Positions 11,521-20,498 of a stretch of DNA of 64,000 nt are shown here, piece after piece. The position numbers and the translations under genes are program-made. The notes under the pieces were generated by a model. That model was not told the DNA's origin and did no database searches. It worked only from the letters and a program-made list of their open reading frames with translations. Source of the stretch: Actinopolyspora lacussalsi (lineage in GTDB: Bacteria; Actinomycetota; Actinomycetes; Mycobacteriales; Pseudonocardiaceae); the NCBI GenBank assembly GCA_030803735.1, contig JAURUC010000001.1, positions 2,311,501 through 2,375,500 on the forward strand. The letters are read 5' to 3'. The first letter of the stretch is position 1. Each line of letters begins with the position of its first letter.

Positions 11521-12366
11521 CTATTCGAGGAGTTCGTCCACGCGGCGGGTGTATGCGGTGACGGCGTAGGCGGTCTCGAACCCGCAGGACTCCGCGAAGC
11601 GCTGCGCGGATCCACCGTCCTCGGCGTGCGTGGCCACCAGCAGCGCCCCTCGTTCCGCCGCCGCGTCCACCCCGACGCGCAGCAGCTCCCCGCCCCTGCC
11701 TCGATTGCGCCTGCCGGGGCGTACCGCGATGTGCTCGATCAGCCCCATGCCGCTCTCGGCGAAACCGAGCACGAACCCGGCCACCCGTTCGAGCTCGCCG
11801 TCGTCCAGCACGTGCAGGAAGCACCGTGGATCATCCAGCCGCTGGCCGAGGTTGCGCGGCAGGCGGCGTTCGGCCCCGGACGAGAGGTCCAGTTCGTCGG
11901 CCAGCAGCTCGGCCACCGAGGGCAGGTCGTCCTGCACCGCTTCGCGCACCGGGTGGGTGCCGATGGCCTCGGTCTCGCGTGCGGCCGGGTCGGGGCGGTA
12001 CAGCAGCGCGACGTTCTCGGCGACCGCGTGCCAGCCCGAGTCGTCGGCGATCCCCTCGATGTCGGCCACCGTGGTCGGGGAGGCGTGCACCACGGCCTCG
12101 GGCCTGCCCGACTCGGCGAACACGCTCTCCAGCCGGAACAACGTGGTGGCGACCTCGGCGGAGGTGCCCCACAATCCGCAGGCGCGGTTGCCGAGGGCCA
12201 GCGGGTTGCCCGCGTTGAGCACGACGTCGGCGACGCCGACCTTGCCGACTCGTCCCTCGCGCACCGCCCCGGAGGCCAGCTGTGCGCGCTCCACCAGCGC
12301 GGCGAGGTCTCGGGCCTGCTCCGGTGCGAGCAGTTCTTCGTCGTCCGGATCGTGTAGTGGGTCCAC
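11521..12366 (-). CDS. GNAT-family N-acetyltransferase
   Basis: 281 residues from GTG 12366; the frame is open to 12519 and GTG 12447 is an alternative, since no candidate has a strong RBS. The C-terminal half is a GNAT domain: FVLGFAESGMGLIEHIAVRPGRRNRGRGGELLRVGVDAAAERGALLVATHA, where the RPGRRNRGRG stretch is the acetyl-CoA pyrophosphate loop, ending with FAESCGFETAYAVTAYTRR. The N-terminal half is less typical and may hold a second, degenerate GNAT fold. Acetyl-CoA is the likely donor; the acceptor is unknown. The gene stands alone. Confidence 0.78.
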   Translation of the reverse strand: MDPLHDPDDEELLAPEQARDLAALVERAQLASGAVREGRVGKVGVADVVLNAGNPLALGNRACGLWGTSAEVATTLFRLESVFAESGRPEAVVHASPTTVADIEGIADDSGWHAVAENVALLYRPDPAARETEAIGTHPVREAVQDDLPSVAELLADELDLSSGAERRLPRNLGQRLDDPRCFLHVLDDGELERVAGFVLGFAESGMGLIEHIAVRPGRRNRGRGGELLRVGVDAAAERGALLVATHAEDGGSAQRFAESCGFETAYAVTAYTRRVDELLE

Positions 12367-12644
12367 ACCCGCATTGTCGTCCCGGCCCGCGCACTCGTCT
12401 TCGACTCCCCTGGGTCGGATGCCACCGCCACGACGAAACGTATTCACCGAGGAGCCACCCGGATTTTCGCGCGAGTCGCGACGAAATCGAGAAATCGCGT
12501 AATCCGAATTACTGCACAAGCTCGAATCAGGGCACCGCGAAAGAAGTCACCCCGACGGCGGTACATCGCTTTCCGAAACTCGAATAACGTGTTCACAGGT
12601 CGCGCTCGGCGACAGAAACAAAAACAGAACGGAACGGAGAAAAG

Positions 12645-13013
12645 GTGTCTTTCCGCAAGAAGGCGGCATCGCTGGTCGGCGCCCTCGCCATGACGGGACT
12701 CGGGATGGCCGGATTCGCCGCTCCGGCATCGGCGGAATCCTGCCCCGCCGGGGCGTTGTGCGCCTGGTACTCCAGCAACGTCAACGTCGGAGACCCGGGT
12801 ACGGTCTACGGCGACAACTACAACCTGCTGCAGTACGCCAAGTTCGCCGATGCCGGATCGATCTACAACAACGGGAACTCCTGCAACGTCGCGATCTACA
12901 CCGGCTTGAACTACACCGGCACGGAGACCGTGGTCAAACGTAACTACCAGTGGGAGAACCTGGACAGCACGGCCTACGCGGGCGGCGTGGCCTCGAACAA
13001 CTGGTGCGTCTGA
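12645..13013 (+). CDS. Secreted peptidase inhibitor, I36-like
   Basis: 122 residues from a GTG after GGAG. Clear signal peptide (FRKKAASLVGALAMTG to APASA, about residue 30). The mature domain of about 92 residues has four cysteines and the pattern CPAGALCAWYSSNVN, GSIYNNGNSCNVAIYTGLNYTG and ASNNWCV, which fits peptidase inhibitor family I36 (crystallin-like fold, secreted metallopeptidase inhibitors in Streptomyces). Only four bases separate it from the lipoprotein gene, so the two are an operon. The natural target protease is unknown. Confidence 0.85.
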   Translation: MSFRKKAASLVGALAMTGLGMAGFAAPASAESCPAGALCAWYSSNVNVGDPGTVYGDNYNLLQYAKFADAGSIYNNGNSCNVAIYTGLNYTGTETVVKRNYQWENLDSTAYAGGVASNNWCV

Positions 13014-13017
13014 TCCG

Positions 13018-13917
13018 ATGCGCTTTCGGACCAGGGCGGGCGTTGCCGTGACGCTGCTGTGTGCACTGGTCTTGGCCGGATGCTCCGGAGCATCCGGCCA
13101 TCGGCCCGCCGTGCGGGTGGGCTATCCGTTCGACGGCGTGACGCGGTTCAGCGAGGCGGAGCAGCGGCTGCTGCACGACGCGGAGGAACGGCTCGTGGCC
13201 GAGTGCATGAACGGGCGCGGATTCGACTACGAACCCTCCGAGCAGAACGAGAACGAGTCCGGCGCGGACAATCCGTACGGTCTGCTCTCACCCGAGCGGG
13301 CCGCGGACAACGGCTATGGCATGACCATGCGGGCCGTCCGGAACTCCTCCACCGACGAGAAGAACGAAAACAGGAAAGATCGGAACGATTCTCCCGAACG
13401 GGAGAGGACGCTCAAGGGGAAGAAAGAGAACAGGAAAACGATAACCACCGACACCGGAACCGAATTGACGTTCGCGACGGACGGGTGTCTGCACGAGGCC
13501 CGCACCGAAGTGTACGGGGAATCGTGGGACCGCGCGTTCTACACTGTGCAGGATCTGTCGAACGAGGTGATTCGCGGCGTCACCGATGCCAAGGAGTTCT
13601 CCGAGGCCCAGCGGCACTGGTCCGAGTGCATGAGTTCCGCGGGACACGAGTACGAAACGCTGCAGGGACCGTTGCGCACCATACGTGAGAAACTGGACGA
13701 GCGGGGGCCCAACAAGAATATCGCCGGGTTGGAGCTCTCACTGGCCGAACAGGACGCCCGCTGTCAGCGCCGGGTCGGGCTGGCGGAAACGGTGCGCGAA
13801 GTGCAGCGTGCCGAGGAGGCGGAGGTGCTGCGAGGTCATCGTGCGCGGCTGCGGGAACTGCGGAAACTGCGGAGTACCGCGCTGGACAACGCCCGAGCCG
13901 TCATGGCCGACGACTGA
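13018..13917 (+). CDS. Lipoprotein of unknown function
   Basis: 299 residues. The signal VAVTLLCALVLAGCSG has a lipobox with the acylated Cys at about residue 22. The mature protein is charged and probably helical, with FSEAEQRLLHDAEERLVAECMNGRGF and paired Cys (ECM and SECM). Residues about 112-145 are a Lys/Asn/Glu/Arg-rich stretch encoded by conspicuously A-rich DNA (13351-13452), unlike the flanks, which looks like an inserted low-complexity segment. Similar actinobacterial lipoproteins exist but have no known role. It directly follows the I36-like inhibitor and is likely cotranscribed. Confidence 0.82.
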   Translation: MRFRTRAGVAVTLLCALVLAGCSGASGHRPAVRVGYPFDGVTRFSEAEQRLLHDAEERLVAECMNGRGFDYEPSEQNENESGADNPYGLLSPERAADNGYGMTMRAVRNSSTDEKNENRKDRNDSPERERTLKGKKENRKTITTDTGTELTFATDGCLHEARTEVYGESWDRAFYTVQDLSNEVIRGVTDAKEFSEAQRHWSECMSSAGHEYETLQGPLRTIREKLDERGPNKNIAGLELSLAEQDARCQRRVGLAETVREVQRAEEAEVLRGHRARLRELRKLRSTALDNARAVMADD

Positions 13918-13950
13918 GGGAAGTGGCCGGTGCCGCGGGGATGAGACGCG

Positions 13951-13983
13951 CGGCATCCCGGCTTGATCACCGGGATGCCGGTT
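13951..13983. terminator. Terminator hairpin between lipoprotein and DUF397 genes
   Basis: CGGCATCCCGG, 8-nt loop, CCGGGATGCCG: perfect 11-bp stem followed by GTTT on the plus strand. It lies between convergent genes, so it may serve both directions. Confidence 0.75.
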
Positions 13984-13991
13984 TCCGCCGC

Positions 13992-14186
13992 TCAGCCGAA
14001 CCGATCCGTCTTGACCGCCGTCACGAACGCCCGCCACTGCGAACCACTGGCCGTGACGAACCCGGCCGCACGGTCCTTACTGTCCCGCACCGCCGCGCCG
14101 TCGGCGATCCGACCGACCTCGACGCACGCCGTTTGATGTTGCGAACGGCTGGACTTACGCCATCCTTCGGGGTGGTGTGCCGTCAC
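13992..14186 (-). CDS. DUF397 protein
   Basis: 64 residues from a GTG that overlaps the stop of the upstream XRE gene (GTGA). Sequence WRKSSRSQHQTACVEVGRIADGAAVRDSKDRAAGFVTASGSQWRAFVTAVK is the typical DUF397 form. In actinobacteria DUF397 genes sit beside DUF5753-type XRE regulators and the pair behaves as a regulator with a small partner, often tied to development or antibiotic output; that role is family knowledge, not shown here. Confidence 0.92.
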   Translation of the reverse strand: MTAHHPEGWRKSSRSQHQTACVEVGRIADGAAVRDSKDRAAGFVTASGSQWRAFVTAVKTDRFG

Positions 14187-15037
14187 TGCGAGTTCTCCGT
14201 TTCGTTGGCGATACGAGCGATGAGCTCCGTGGAATCCTCAGGGCTCATCACCAACTGCCGGAGCGTACCCGCCGCTTCCTGATATGCCCGACCATCCTCG
14301 GGCTCGTGCAGGAAGGTGGAGGAGCTGTACTGCTCTATGTGGACGATCGGTTTCGACTTCGGAAATTCGAACAGGATGAAGGCTCCAGCGTGCGCGGGGT
14401 GCCACCTCTCGATTCCGGCTGGGATGACCTGCACAGTCACTCTTTCCCAACCCGCCACGTCGACGATGTGCCGAAGTTGCTCGGCGAGAACGGCACGACC
14501 ACCGATCGGATTGCGCAACGCGGTTTCCATGATGAGAGCGGTGAAGTGCGGACCCTGCTTGTTCGTCAGGATCTCTCGCCTTCCGAGCCGAAGCGTGACA
14601 CGTGCTTCGACATCGCTGCTCGAAGCTCCCGTCATTACCGCTCGCGCGTAGTCGGCGATCTGCAGCAACCCCGGCAGCACCATCGTCGATACTTCGGTCA
14701 CCTGAGTGGCATCCCGCTCGAACTCGATCAGGGTGGTCAACTCATGTTGCACACCAGGCACACCAGGTGAGACCCAGTTGGGTTCACCCGCGCCACGTGC
14801 CATCTCGACGAGTCTTTCGCGCTCGTTCTCGGAAACCCCCAGTGCCGTGAGGATGCTCGCCACGTACTCCGGCGCCGGAGGAGTCGAATGTCCGCTCTCG
14901 TGACGCGAAATCTTCGAGTGATCGGTATCGAGACGGCGCGCCAGTTCGCGAACACCTATACCGCACTCTTCGCGTGCTCTTCGCAGTTCAGCGCCGAGAG
15001 CACGCGCTCTTGGCGTACCTCCGTTGGTGCGAGCCAT
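14183..15037 (-). CDS. XRE-type regulator with DUF5753 (WhiJ-like)
   Basis: 284 residues from ATG. Residues about 13-70 are an XRE helix-turn-helix: LGAELRRAREECGIGVRELARRLDTDHSKISRHESGHSTPP. Residues about 95-275 form DUF5753, with VLPGLLQIADYARAVM, HFTALIMETALRNPIGGRAVLAEQL, VTVQVIPAG and PIVHIEQYSSSTFLHEP. It overlaps the DUF397 gene by four bases and is divergent from a three-gene operon beginning with a small zinc-finger protein; this arrangement matches WhiJ-type loci in streptomycetes. It probably regulates its own divergent region (15038-15178). Confidence 0.92.
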   Translation of the reverse strand: MARTNGGTPRARALGAELRRAREECGIGVRELARRLDTDHSKISRHESGHSTPPAPEYVASILTALGVSENERERLVEMARGAGEPNWVSPGVPGVQHELTTLIEFERDATQVTEVSTMVLPGLLQIADYARAVMTGASSSDVEARVTLRLGRREILTNKQGPHFTALIMETALRNPIGGRAVLAEQLRHIVDVAGWERVTVQVIPAGIERWHPAHAGAFILFEFPKSKPIVHIEQYSSSTFLHEPEDGRAYQEAAGTLRQLVMSPEDSTELIARIANETENSQ

Positions 15038-15178
15038 ACACCGATCCTAGTTGGACACGCGAACGGACAAAGTCAACCGATCGTGGGATTGCGAACTGTG
15101 GGGCATAACTAGCAATCTGGTGCACACCAGATCGCACCACCAACACCACTGGTGAGAAGAGTTCCAGCAGGAGTGATC

Positions 15179-15433
15179 ATGTCACACCCGTTCACCTGGG
15201 TGCCCGGAGATCGGGCCAGGCACGCCAGCCAGGACCAGGTTCCGTCCTTTTCGGGCAACGAGTTCCCGCCCGACATCACGGTGACGACGCTTTGCGGGCA
15301 GCGGGTCACCAGCGCCACCGGCGATCTCGCCTGGCTGTGGAAGACCTGCCGCACCTGCGACGAGCGAACCCGCGAGATCGTGGGACTCGAACCGCTGGCC
15401 GAGATCGAGCGACGGATCGGAGCGAACTCATGA
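15179..15433 (+). CDS. Small zinc-finger protein
   Basis: 84 residues from ATG with AGGAG six bases upstream. Residues include TLCGQRVTSATGDLAWLWKTCRTCDERTREI, where Cys/Cys-x2-Cys could hold a metal. The same short protein type occurs next to XRE/DUF397 genes in Pseudonocardiales. It overlaps the next gene by four bases (ATGA) and is divergent from the XRE gene 141 bp away, so it is likely part of the same regulatory module. Metal binding is inferred. Confidence 0.75.
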   Translation: MSHPFTWVPGDRARHASQDQVPSFSGNEFPPDITVTTLCGQRVTSATGDLAWLWKTCRTCDERTREIVGLEPLAEIERRIGANS

Positions 15434-15729
15434 GCAACCCCCACACCCACCTGGCCGGACTGTTGACCCAGGGCCACTGGCTGCTGGAGCGAGCCGCCTA
15501 CGAGATCGGCGGAAACCGCTACAGCCCAACGCAGTGCAACGACACCGCCGACGCGCTGGAGCAACTGGCCGCGGCGCTTCACGAGCACGCCGCGACCCTG
15601 CCGCGCGGCGAGCTCACCGCCGGAACCGAGCACCCCGCCGAAGCGGACGGTCCCGATCCGAACAGCGGGGACGACGGGGAACGCGGAAACGACAGGAACG
15701 ACGGGGACCACGGGAACGAGGATGACTGA
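15430..15729 (+). CDS. Hypothetical protein, acidic tail
   Basis: 99 residues. The ATG overlaps the preceding stop (ATGA), so translation is coupled. The first about 60 residues look helical (HLAGLLTQGHWLLERAAYEIGG, ADALEQLAAALHEHAATL); the last about 35 are Asp/Gly/Asn-rich and disordered. No known domain recognised. It overlaps the third gene by eight bases and completes a compact operon with the zinc-finger protein. Confidence 0.7.
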   Translation: MSNPHTHLAGLLTQGHWLLERAAYEIGGNRYSPTQCNDTADALEQLAAALHEHAATLPRGELTAGTEHPAEADGPDPNSGDDGERGNDRNDGDHGNEDD

Positions 15730-16114
15730 ACCACTGCTCGCGTTGACCGGGGCTTTCCTGCTGCCCGCCGTGGCGATCACCCTGGCGATCCGCACGCATC
15801 CGAGCCGGTACCGACCCCGCCACGCACTGGCCGGGGTGGACGCACTGACCGTGGGAAAACTGCTCCACCGGACGACGGGGGCGTTCCCGAGGTACCGACC
15901 CGAACTCGCGGGCCGTGAAACACGGCGGATGAGCTGGTCGGGCACGCTTTGGCCCCTCGACGATCCCCCGGGGAAGGGACGCCCCGGTAGCCGTTACCTA
16001 CCGGGGAGCCCGGCTGCCGAATCTACCGTGCCGGATCGGGACCACGACTCACCGGACCAGCACCCGGAGCTGCTGCTCATGCGCCGCGTGCTCGACGGAC
16101 TCCGCGCCCTGTAG
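15722..16114 (+). CDS. Hypothetical protein with one membrane segment
   Basis: 130 residues from an ATG inside the end of the preceding gene. Residues 4-23 (PLLALTGAFLLPAVAITLAI) are a hydrophobic N-terminal segment, followed by a basic stretch RTHPSRYRPRH; the rest is hydrophilic. It may be a membrane-anchored protein. No family recognised. As the last gene of the operon divergent from the XRE regulator it probably shares that control. Confidence 0.65.
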   Translation: MTEPLLALTGAFLLPAVAITLAIRTHPSRYRPRHALAGVDALTVGKLLHRTTGAFPRYRPELAGRETRRMSWSGTLWPLDDPPGKGRPGSRYLPGSPAAESTVPDRDHDSPDQHPELLLMRRVLDGLRAL

Positions 16115-16258
16115 CCCGACACGCTCCGACCACGGCCCGACCGCCGCGAAACCCCCGACGACCGGGGCGGCCGGGTCGTCCCGCCCGGCCGGGTTCCCTC
16201 CCCGCTCCCGACCCGGCCGGGCGCCCCTATCCCGCCGCAGTACAACCCCGACGCCCGG

Positions 16259-16276
16259 CGATTTCGCGAGAAATCG
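16259..16276. repeat. Dispersed palindrome, copy 1
   Basis: CGATTTCGCGAGAAATCG. It faces copy 2 at 16304 across 27 bp, and together they form a large inverted repeat with about 20-bp arms upstream of the FAD monooxygenase gene. Confidence 0.85.
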
Positions 16277-16303
16277 ACACCGCGCTGCGCCACACCCAGG
16301 CGT

Positions 16304-16321
16304 CGATTTCTCGCGAAATCG
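16304..16321. repeat. Dispersed palindrome, copy 2
   Basis: CGATTTCTCGCGAAATCG, the opposite orientation of copy 1. It ends about 74 bp before the next start codon. Confidence 0.85.
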
Positions 16322-16394
16322 CGGAATAGCGCAGGAGCATGAAAGCGTTTCGGAAATCGCGCAACCCCACGTCCCCTAGGAGGGCGAGAGCAGG

Positions 16395-17480
16395 ATGTCG
16401 GCAACACCGCGCCATGAGGTGCTCGTCATCGGCGGTGGCCAGGCTGGGCTCGCGGCGGGATATTTCCTGCGCAGAGCGGGCGCGGACTTCGTGATCCTCG
16501 ACGAGCGGCAGCAGGGCGGCGGGGCGTGGCAGCACATGTGGCCATCGCTGCGGCTGTTCTCCCCCGCGCCGCACAACTCACTGCCCGGCTGGCCGATGCC
16601 GCCACAGCCCGGCGCGGAATTTCCCACGGTGGACCACGCGGTCGAATACCTGCGGGAATACGAACGCCGCTACGAACTGCCCGTGCGACGACCGGTACGG
16701 GTCGACGGGGTGCGGCGAACCAACGACGAATTCCTCGTGGACACGGACGCGGGCCCGTGGTCGGCCAAGGGCTTGGTGAGTGCCACCGGAACCTGGCGCG
16801 CGCCTTACGTACCCGCGTATCCGGGCATGGCCGGTTTCACCGGCACGCAGTGGCACACCTCCTCCTACCCCGGCCCGGAGCCGTTCCGGGGACAGCGCGT
16901 GCTGGTGGTGGGCGGTGGCAACTCGGCGGCCCAGATCCTGGCGGAGCTGTCCACGGTCGCCGACACCACCTGGGTGACGCGCCGAACTCCCCGGTTCATG
17001 CCCGACGAGGTGGACGGCCGGGTGCTGTTCGACGTGGCCACCCGGAGGCTGTCGGGCGCGGCGAACGGTGTCTCCGAACTCGGCGACATCGTGATGGTCG
17101 ACAGCGTGCGGGAAGCCCGCGAACGCGGCGTGCTGCACGCACTTCCGATGTTCGACGGGCTCACCCGACGTGGCGCGGCATGGGCGGACGGAACCGAGCG
17201 GGAGTTCGACAGCGTCGTGTGGTGCACCGGGTTCCGGCCCGCCCTTCGGCAGCTGCGTCCACTGGGACTGCGTGGACGGCAGGGTCGCATTCCCACCGAG
17301 GGAACCCGCAGTGTCGAAGAGCCGAGGTTGCATCTGCTGGGCTACGGCGAGTGGACCGGTGCCGCCTCGGCCACCCTGATCGGCGTGGGCCGCACCGCCC
17401 GGACCGCTGTCGCGGAACTGACCGCCGAACTCGACGGCTCACCGGAACAGCGCTCCACCGTCACGGGGCGGAGCGGCTGA
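16395..17480 (+). CDS. FAD-dependent NAD(P)-binding monooxygenase, ArsO-like
   Basis: 361 residues from ATG after AGGAGGG. N-terminal FAD site VLVIGGGQAGLAAGYFLRRAG (about residues 9-29), later the NADPH-binding site VLVVGGGNSAAQILAELS, and the C-terminal ATG-like motif DSVVWCTGFRPAL. SATGTWRAPYVP is typical of flavin monooxygenases in the YczA/ArsO/CzcO group. It would use NAD(P)H and oxygen on a small substrate. ArsO proteins are usually next to arsenic genes; none are here, so the substrate is open. The paired palindromes lie directly upstream. Convergent with nhaA. Confidence 0.85.
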   Translation: MSATPRHEVLVIGGGQAGLAAGYFLRRAGADFVILDERQQGGGAWQHMWPSLRLFSPAPHNSLPGWPMPPQPGAEFPTVDHAVEYLREYERRYELPVRRPVRVDGVRRTNDEFLVDTDAGPWSAKGLVSATGTWRAPYVPAYPGMAGFTGTQWHTSSYPGPEPFRGQRVLVVGGGNSAAQILAELSTVADTTWVTRRTPRFMPDEVDGRVLFDVATRRLSGAANGVSELGDIVMVDSVREARERGVLHALPMFDGLTRRGAAWADGTEREFDSVVWCTGFRPALRQLRPLGLRGRQGRIPTEGTRSVEEPRLHLLGYGEWTGAASATLIGVGRTARTAVAELTAELDGSPEQRSTVTGRSG

Positions 17481-17599
17481 CCTCTCGCCTCCCCGCCCCC
17501 GTGGGGCCACACCGGCCCACCACCGACCGGCGGACGACGGGACGTACCGGATCGCCCGAGCGGCGGTCTCACCCGGTGTGGTGGTCACCGGCTCGCGAG

Positions 17600-18958
17600 C
17601 TACCCGGCGCCGTTCGGCTGTGCCCCGCGGTGGGCACGGTTGCGGATACCGAGCACCACAGAGGCCAGCAGCGCGGCCAGCACCGAACCCAGCAGCACGG
17701 CGACCTTGACGTTCTCACCACGTTCACCGGCGCCGAAGGCGAGTTCACCGATCAGCAGCGAGACGGTGAAACCGATTCCCGCGAGCAGCGAGAGACCGAT
17801 CAGGTCCCACCAGGACAGGTTGGCGTCGAGCTGGGCCCCGGTGAACTTGGCCATCAGGAACGTCGCACCGAAGATGCCGACCAGCTTGCCGAGCACCAAC
17901 CCCGCCATCACCGCGGGAACCACCGGATCCGCGAAGGCGGTGGCGATGCCGCCCCCGCCGAGCGAAACCCCGGCCGCGAACAGCGCGAACAGCGGTACCG
18001 CCACCCCTGCCGAGATCGGGCGCCAGCGGTGTTCCAGGTGCTCGGCGGGTCCGGGTTCGCTGCCACCCCGGCCCAGCACCGGAACCATGAAGCCCAGCAG
18101 CACACCGGCGATGGTGGCGTGCACTCCGGACTCGTGCACCAGTCCCCAAGCCAGCACACCGAGCACCAGCAGCACCGGCCACCACGGACCGCGCAGCCGC
18201 ACCAGCAACGCGAAAGCCACTATCGGCAGCACAGCTCCCAGCAGCGGCAGCGGATGGAAGTCGTCGGTGTAGAACACGGCGATGACCGTGATCGCCAGCA
18301 GGTCGTCGACCACCGCGAGCGTCAGCAGGAAGGCACGCAACGCGCTGGGCAGGTACTTGCCGACGATCGCGAGCACGGCCAGCGCGAAAGCGATGTCGGT
18401 GGCCGTGGGGATCGCCCAGCCACGCAACGCGTCGCCGCCCGCTGTGGAGGCGATGACGAAGAAGAACAGGGCGGGGACGATCATTCCCGCCACGGCCGCC
18501 ACCACGGGCAGCACGGCTCTTCGGGGGTTGCGCAGTTCACCCACCACGAACTCGCGCTTGAGCTCCAGGCCGACCACGAAGAAGAAGATCGCCAGTAGCC
18601 CGTCCGAGGCCCAGTGCTTGAGGTTCAGGTCCAGCCCGAGGAACTCCCCGCCCGGCCAGGGGACGAACTCGGCGGCCGTCTTGTACGTCTCGCCCCACGG
18701 CGAGTTGGCCCAGAGCAGCGCGAGCACCGCGGCCACGAGCACCAGCACACCGCCCACGGTCTCCGTGCGGAGGATGTCGGCCAGGGTGCGCTTCTCGGCA
18801 TCGGGGGTGGGGGCGAACAAGCGTCGCACCGGATTGCGCTGCGGCTCCTCGGGCCGCGAGTCCTGGGGTCGGGAATGCTCCTGCGGGGAACTCCCGTCCT
18901 GGGAAGTCCCGTCCTGGGAGTCCGCACGTGCTTCGTCACGCTGGGGATCGGTCGCCAT
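17600..18958 (-). CDS. nhaA: Na+/H+ antiporter NhaA
   Basis: 452 residues from an ATG nine bases after AGGA. An extended hydrophilic N-terminus of about 60 residues (Asp/Gln/Ser/Glu-rich) precedes the NhaA core. Key motifs: [56 protein letters not shown] and [18 protein letters not shown] with the adjacent Asp pair that binds Na+/H+. Twelve membrane segments are expected. It exchanges Na+ out for H+ in, useful in salty or alkaline settings. The long N-terminus is odd compared with the about 390-residue E. coli protein but common in actinobacteria. Confidence 0.95.
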   Translation of the reverse strand: MATDPQRDEARADSQDGTSQDGSSPQEHSRPQDSRPEEPQRNPVRRLFAPTPDAEKRTLADILRTETVGGVLVLVAAVLALLWANSPWGETYKTAAEFVPWPGGEFLGLDLNLKHWASDGLLAIFFFVVGLELKREFVVGELRNPRRAVLPVVAAVAGMIVPALFFFVIASTAGGDALRGWAIPTATDIAFALAVLAIVGKYLPSALRAFLLTLAVVDDLLAITVIAVFYTDDFHPLPLLGAVLPIVAFALLVRLRGPWWPVLLVLGVLAWGLVHESGVHATIAGVLLGFMVPVLGRGGSEPGPAEHLEHRWRPISAGVAVPLFALFAAGVSLGGGGIATAFADPVVPAVMAGLVLGKLVGIFGATFLMAKFTGAQLDANLSWWDLIGLSLLAGIGFTVSLLIGELAFGAGERGENVKVAVLLGSVLAALLASVVLGIRNRAHRGAQPNGAG

Positions 18959-19208
18959 CAACACGTCCTGTTCGGGTCGTCCATCAACTTCCCGCCGACC
19001 AGTCTTCCCGGCACACCATTTGCCTGATTTTACGTGCTTACGCTGTGTCCACGCTCGACAGCGATACGAGAGAGCGACGACGAAGCCCTCCACGGCCAGC
19101 TCCGTGACCAGGGAATAGCACCGGAACGAAGCGCACGGGGGCTGCGGGGTCACTCGCGTGAACGCGGGGAAGTCACGTCAACAGTGATCGTTGTCACCCG
19201 GTAGCGAC

Positions 19209-20255
19209 TCAACCGATTTCGGCCGGATGAGCGTGCACCGTGGCACCGGAAAGCCGGGGCAGCTCCCGGTGCAGGTCACGCTCGGCCTCGTGCGCGATCT
19301 CGTGCGCCCGGTACAGCGTGAGTTCCGCGGCGACACCGAGTTGCACCTCGGCGTGCAGGGCGTGCCCGATCCAGCGCAGCCGCACCGCCTCCACCGCACG
19401 CACGTCCGGATGGGTGCCCAGCGCCCGGTAGGCGGTGTCGGTCAGCTCCGGCGCCACCGAGTCCATCAACCGCGCCAGAATCCGCTTGGCCGCCGACCAG
19501 GTGACCATCGCGATGGCCAGACCGATCAGCAGACCTACCAGTGGATCCAGCAACGGCCACCCCAGTGCCGCCCCACCGGCGGCGAGCACCACGCCGAGCG
19601 AGGTGAACGAGTCCGTCCTGGCGTGCAGCCCGTCCGCCACGAGCGCGGCCGAGCCGATCCGGTGGCCGGTGCGGATGCGTATCCGAGCGGCGAGCTCGTT
19701 GCCGCAGAACCCCACGCCACCGGCCAGCGCCACCAGCAGCGGATCACCGATGCCGGCGGGGTCGAACAACCGGTGTGCGGACTCGACCAGCGCGGCCACC
19801 GCCGAACCCGCGATCACCAGCACCACGAGCACCCCGGCGACGTCCTCGGCTCGGCCGTAACCGTAGGGGAAGCGACGGTTGGCGGGTCTGCGCGCCAGCA
19901 GGAACGCCGCCGCGAGCGGGACGGCGGTGAGCGCGTCGGCGATGTTGTGCAGCGTGTCGGACAACAGCGCCACCGAGCCGGAGAACCACAGCACTCCCGC
20001 TTGCAGCGCGGCGGTGGCGGTGAGCACCAGCAGCGAGAGCCACAGGGCGCGCATTCCCGCGCGACTGCCCTCCAGCTCGGTGTCCACCCGTTCGGCGGGA
20101 TCGTGCTCGTGGGGCAGGAGGAAGTGCCCGAGCCGGTGGAGCAGTCCCCGCGCGAGAGCCGAACGCGTGGCGCGCGGTCCGCGCGGGGAACCGCTCCGCC
20201 CGACCTGGCCGTGGCCGTGACCGTGGTCGTGGCCGTGGGAATGGTTTCCGCTCAT
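19209..20255 (-). CDS. Cation diffusion facilitator, probable zinc exporter
   Basis: 348 residues from ATG. His-rich N-terminus with repeated HGHDHGHGHG, then six membrane segments and a cytoplasmic C-domain. Metal-site motifs: SDTLHNIADALTA in TM2 and DGLHARTDSFTS in TM5, the expected His/Asp pairs of the zinc-type CDF family. The C-terminal domain ALHAEVQLGVAAELTLYRAHEIAHEAERDL is the dimerisation/metal-sensing part. It probably exports Zn2+ (or Cd2+/Co2+) in exchange for protons. It stands alone; the palindrome at 20371 lies 115 bp upstream. Confidence 0.9.
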   Translation of the reverse strand: MSGNHSHGHDHGHGHGQVGRSGSPRGPRATRSALARGLLHRLGHFLLPHEHDPAERVDTELEGSRAGMRALWLSLLVLTATAALQAGVLWFSGSVALLSDTLHNIADALTAVPLAAAFLLARRPANRRFPYGYGRAEDVAGVLVVLVIAGSAVAALVESAHRLFDPAGIGDPLLVALAGGVGFCGNELAARIRIRTGHRIGSAALVADGLHARTDSFTSLGVVLAAGGAALGWPLLDPLVGLLIGLAIAMVTWSAAKRILARLMDSVAPELTDTAYRALGTHPDVRAVEAVRLRWIGHALHAEVQLGVAAELTLYRAHEIAHEAERDLHRELPRLSGATVHAHPAEIG

Positions 20256-20370
20256 CGCCTGCCTCCGATACTCGCCGTCGCGGTGAGCACGGCGGAATCG
20301 TAGCCGCACAACCCCGCACGCGACGACGGCGCAGCAGCGGAAATGTGGCAACAACGGAGCGGCTCGGCGT

Positions 20371-20388
20371 CAATTTCTCGCGAAATCG
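20371..20388. repeat. Dispersed palindrome, copy 3 (one arm mismatch)
   Basis: CAATTTCTCGCGAAATCG. Flanks GGCGT and CCGCGCC extend the similarity to other copies. It lies between the CDF start and the ssrA terminator. Confidence 0.75.
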
Positions 20389-20427
20389 CCGCGCCCGGGG
20401 CCGAAGCGGAGCGGGGCTCCGATAACG

Positions 20428-20462
20428 AAAAACCCCGCCCGGCGGGACTCGCCGAGCGGGGT
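20428..20462 (-). terminator. Rho-independent terminator of ssrA
   Basis: On the minus strand CCCCGCTCGGCG and CGCCGGGCGGGG pair (one mismatch) and a run of five T follows. It is 36 bases past the tmRNA 3' end. Confidence 0.85.
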
Positions 20463-20498
20463 ATCACTTCGAGGTTCGCGCGGTCACCGGGACCGCAG

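Noticed and set aside
16259..16321. parS centromere site
   Set aside because: The parS consensus is TGTTTCACGTGAAACA; these palindromes have ATTTC arms and do not match.
17507..17581. CCACACCGG/CCGGTGTGG inverted repeat between the monooxygenase and nhaA genes
   Set aside because: The loop would be 57 nt and no T run follows, so it is not a convincing terminator.
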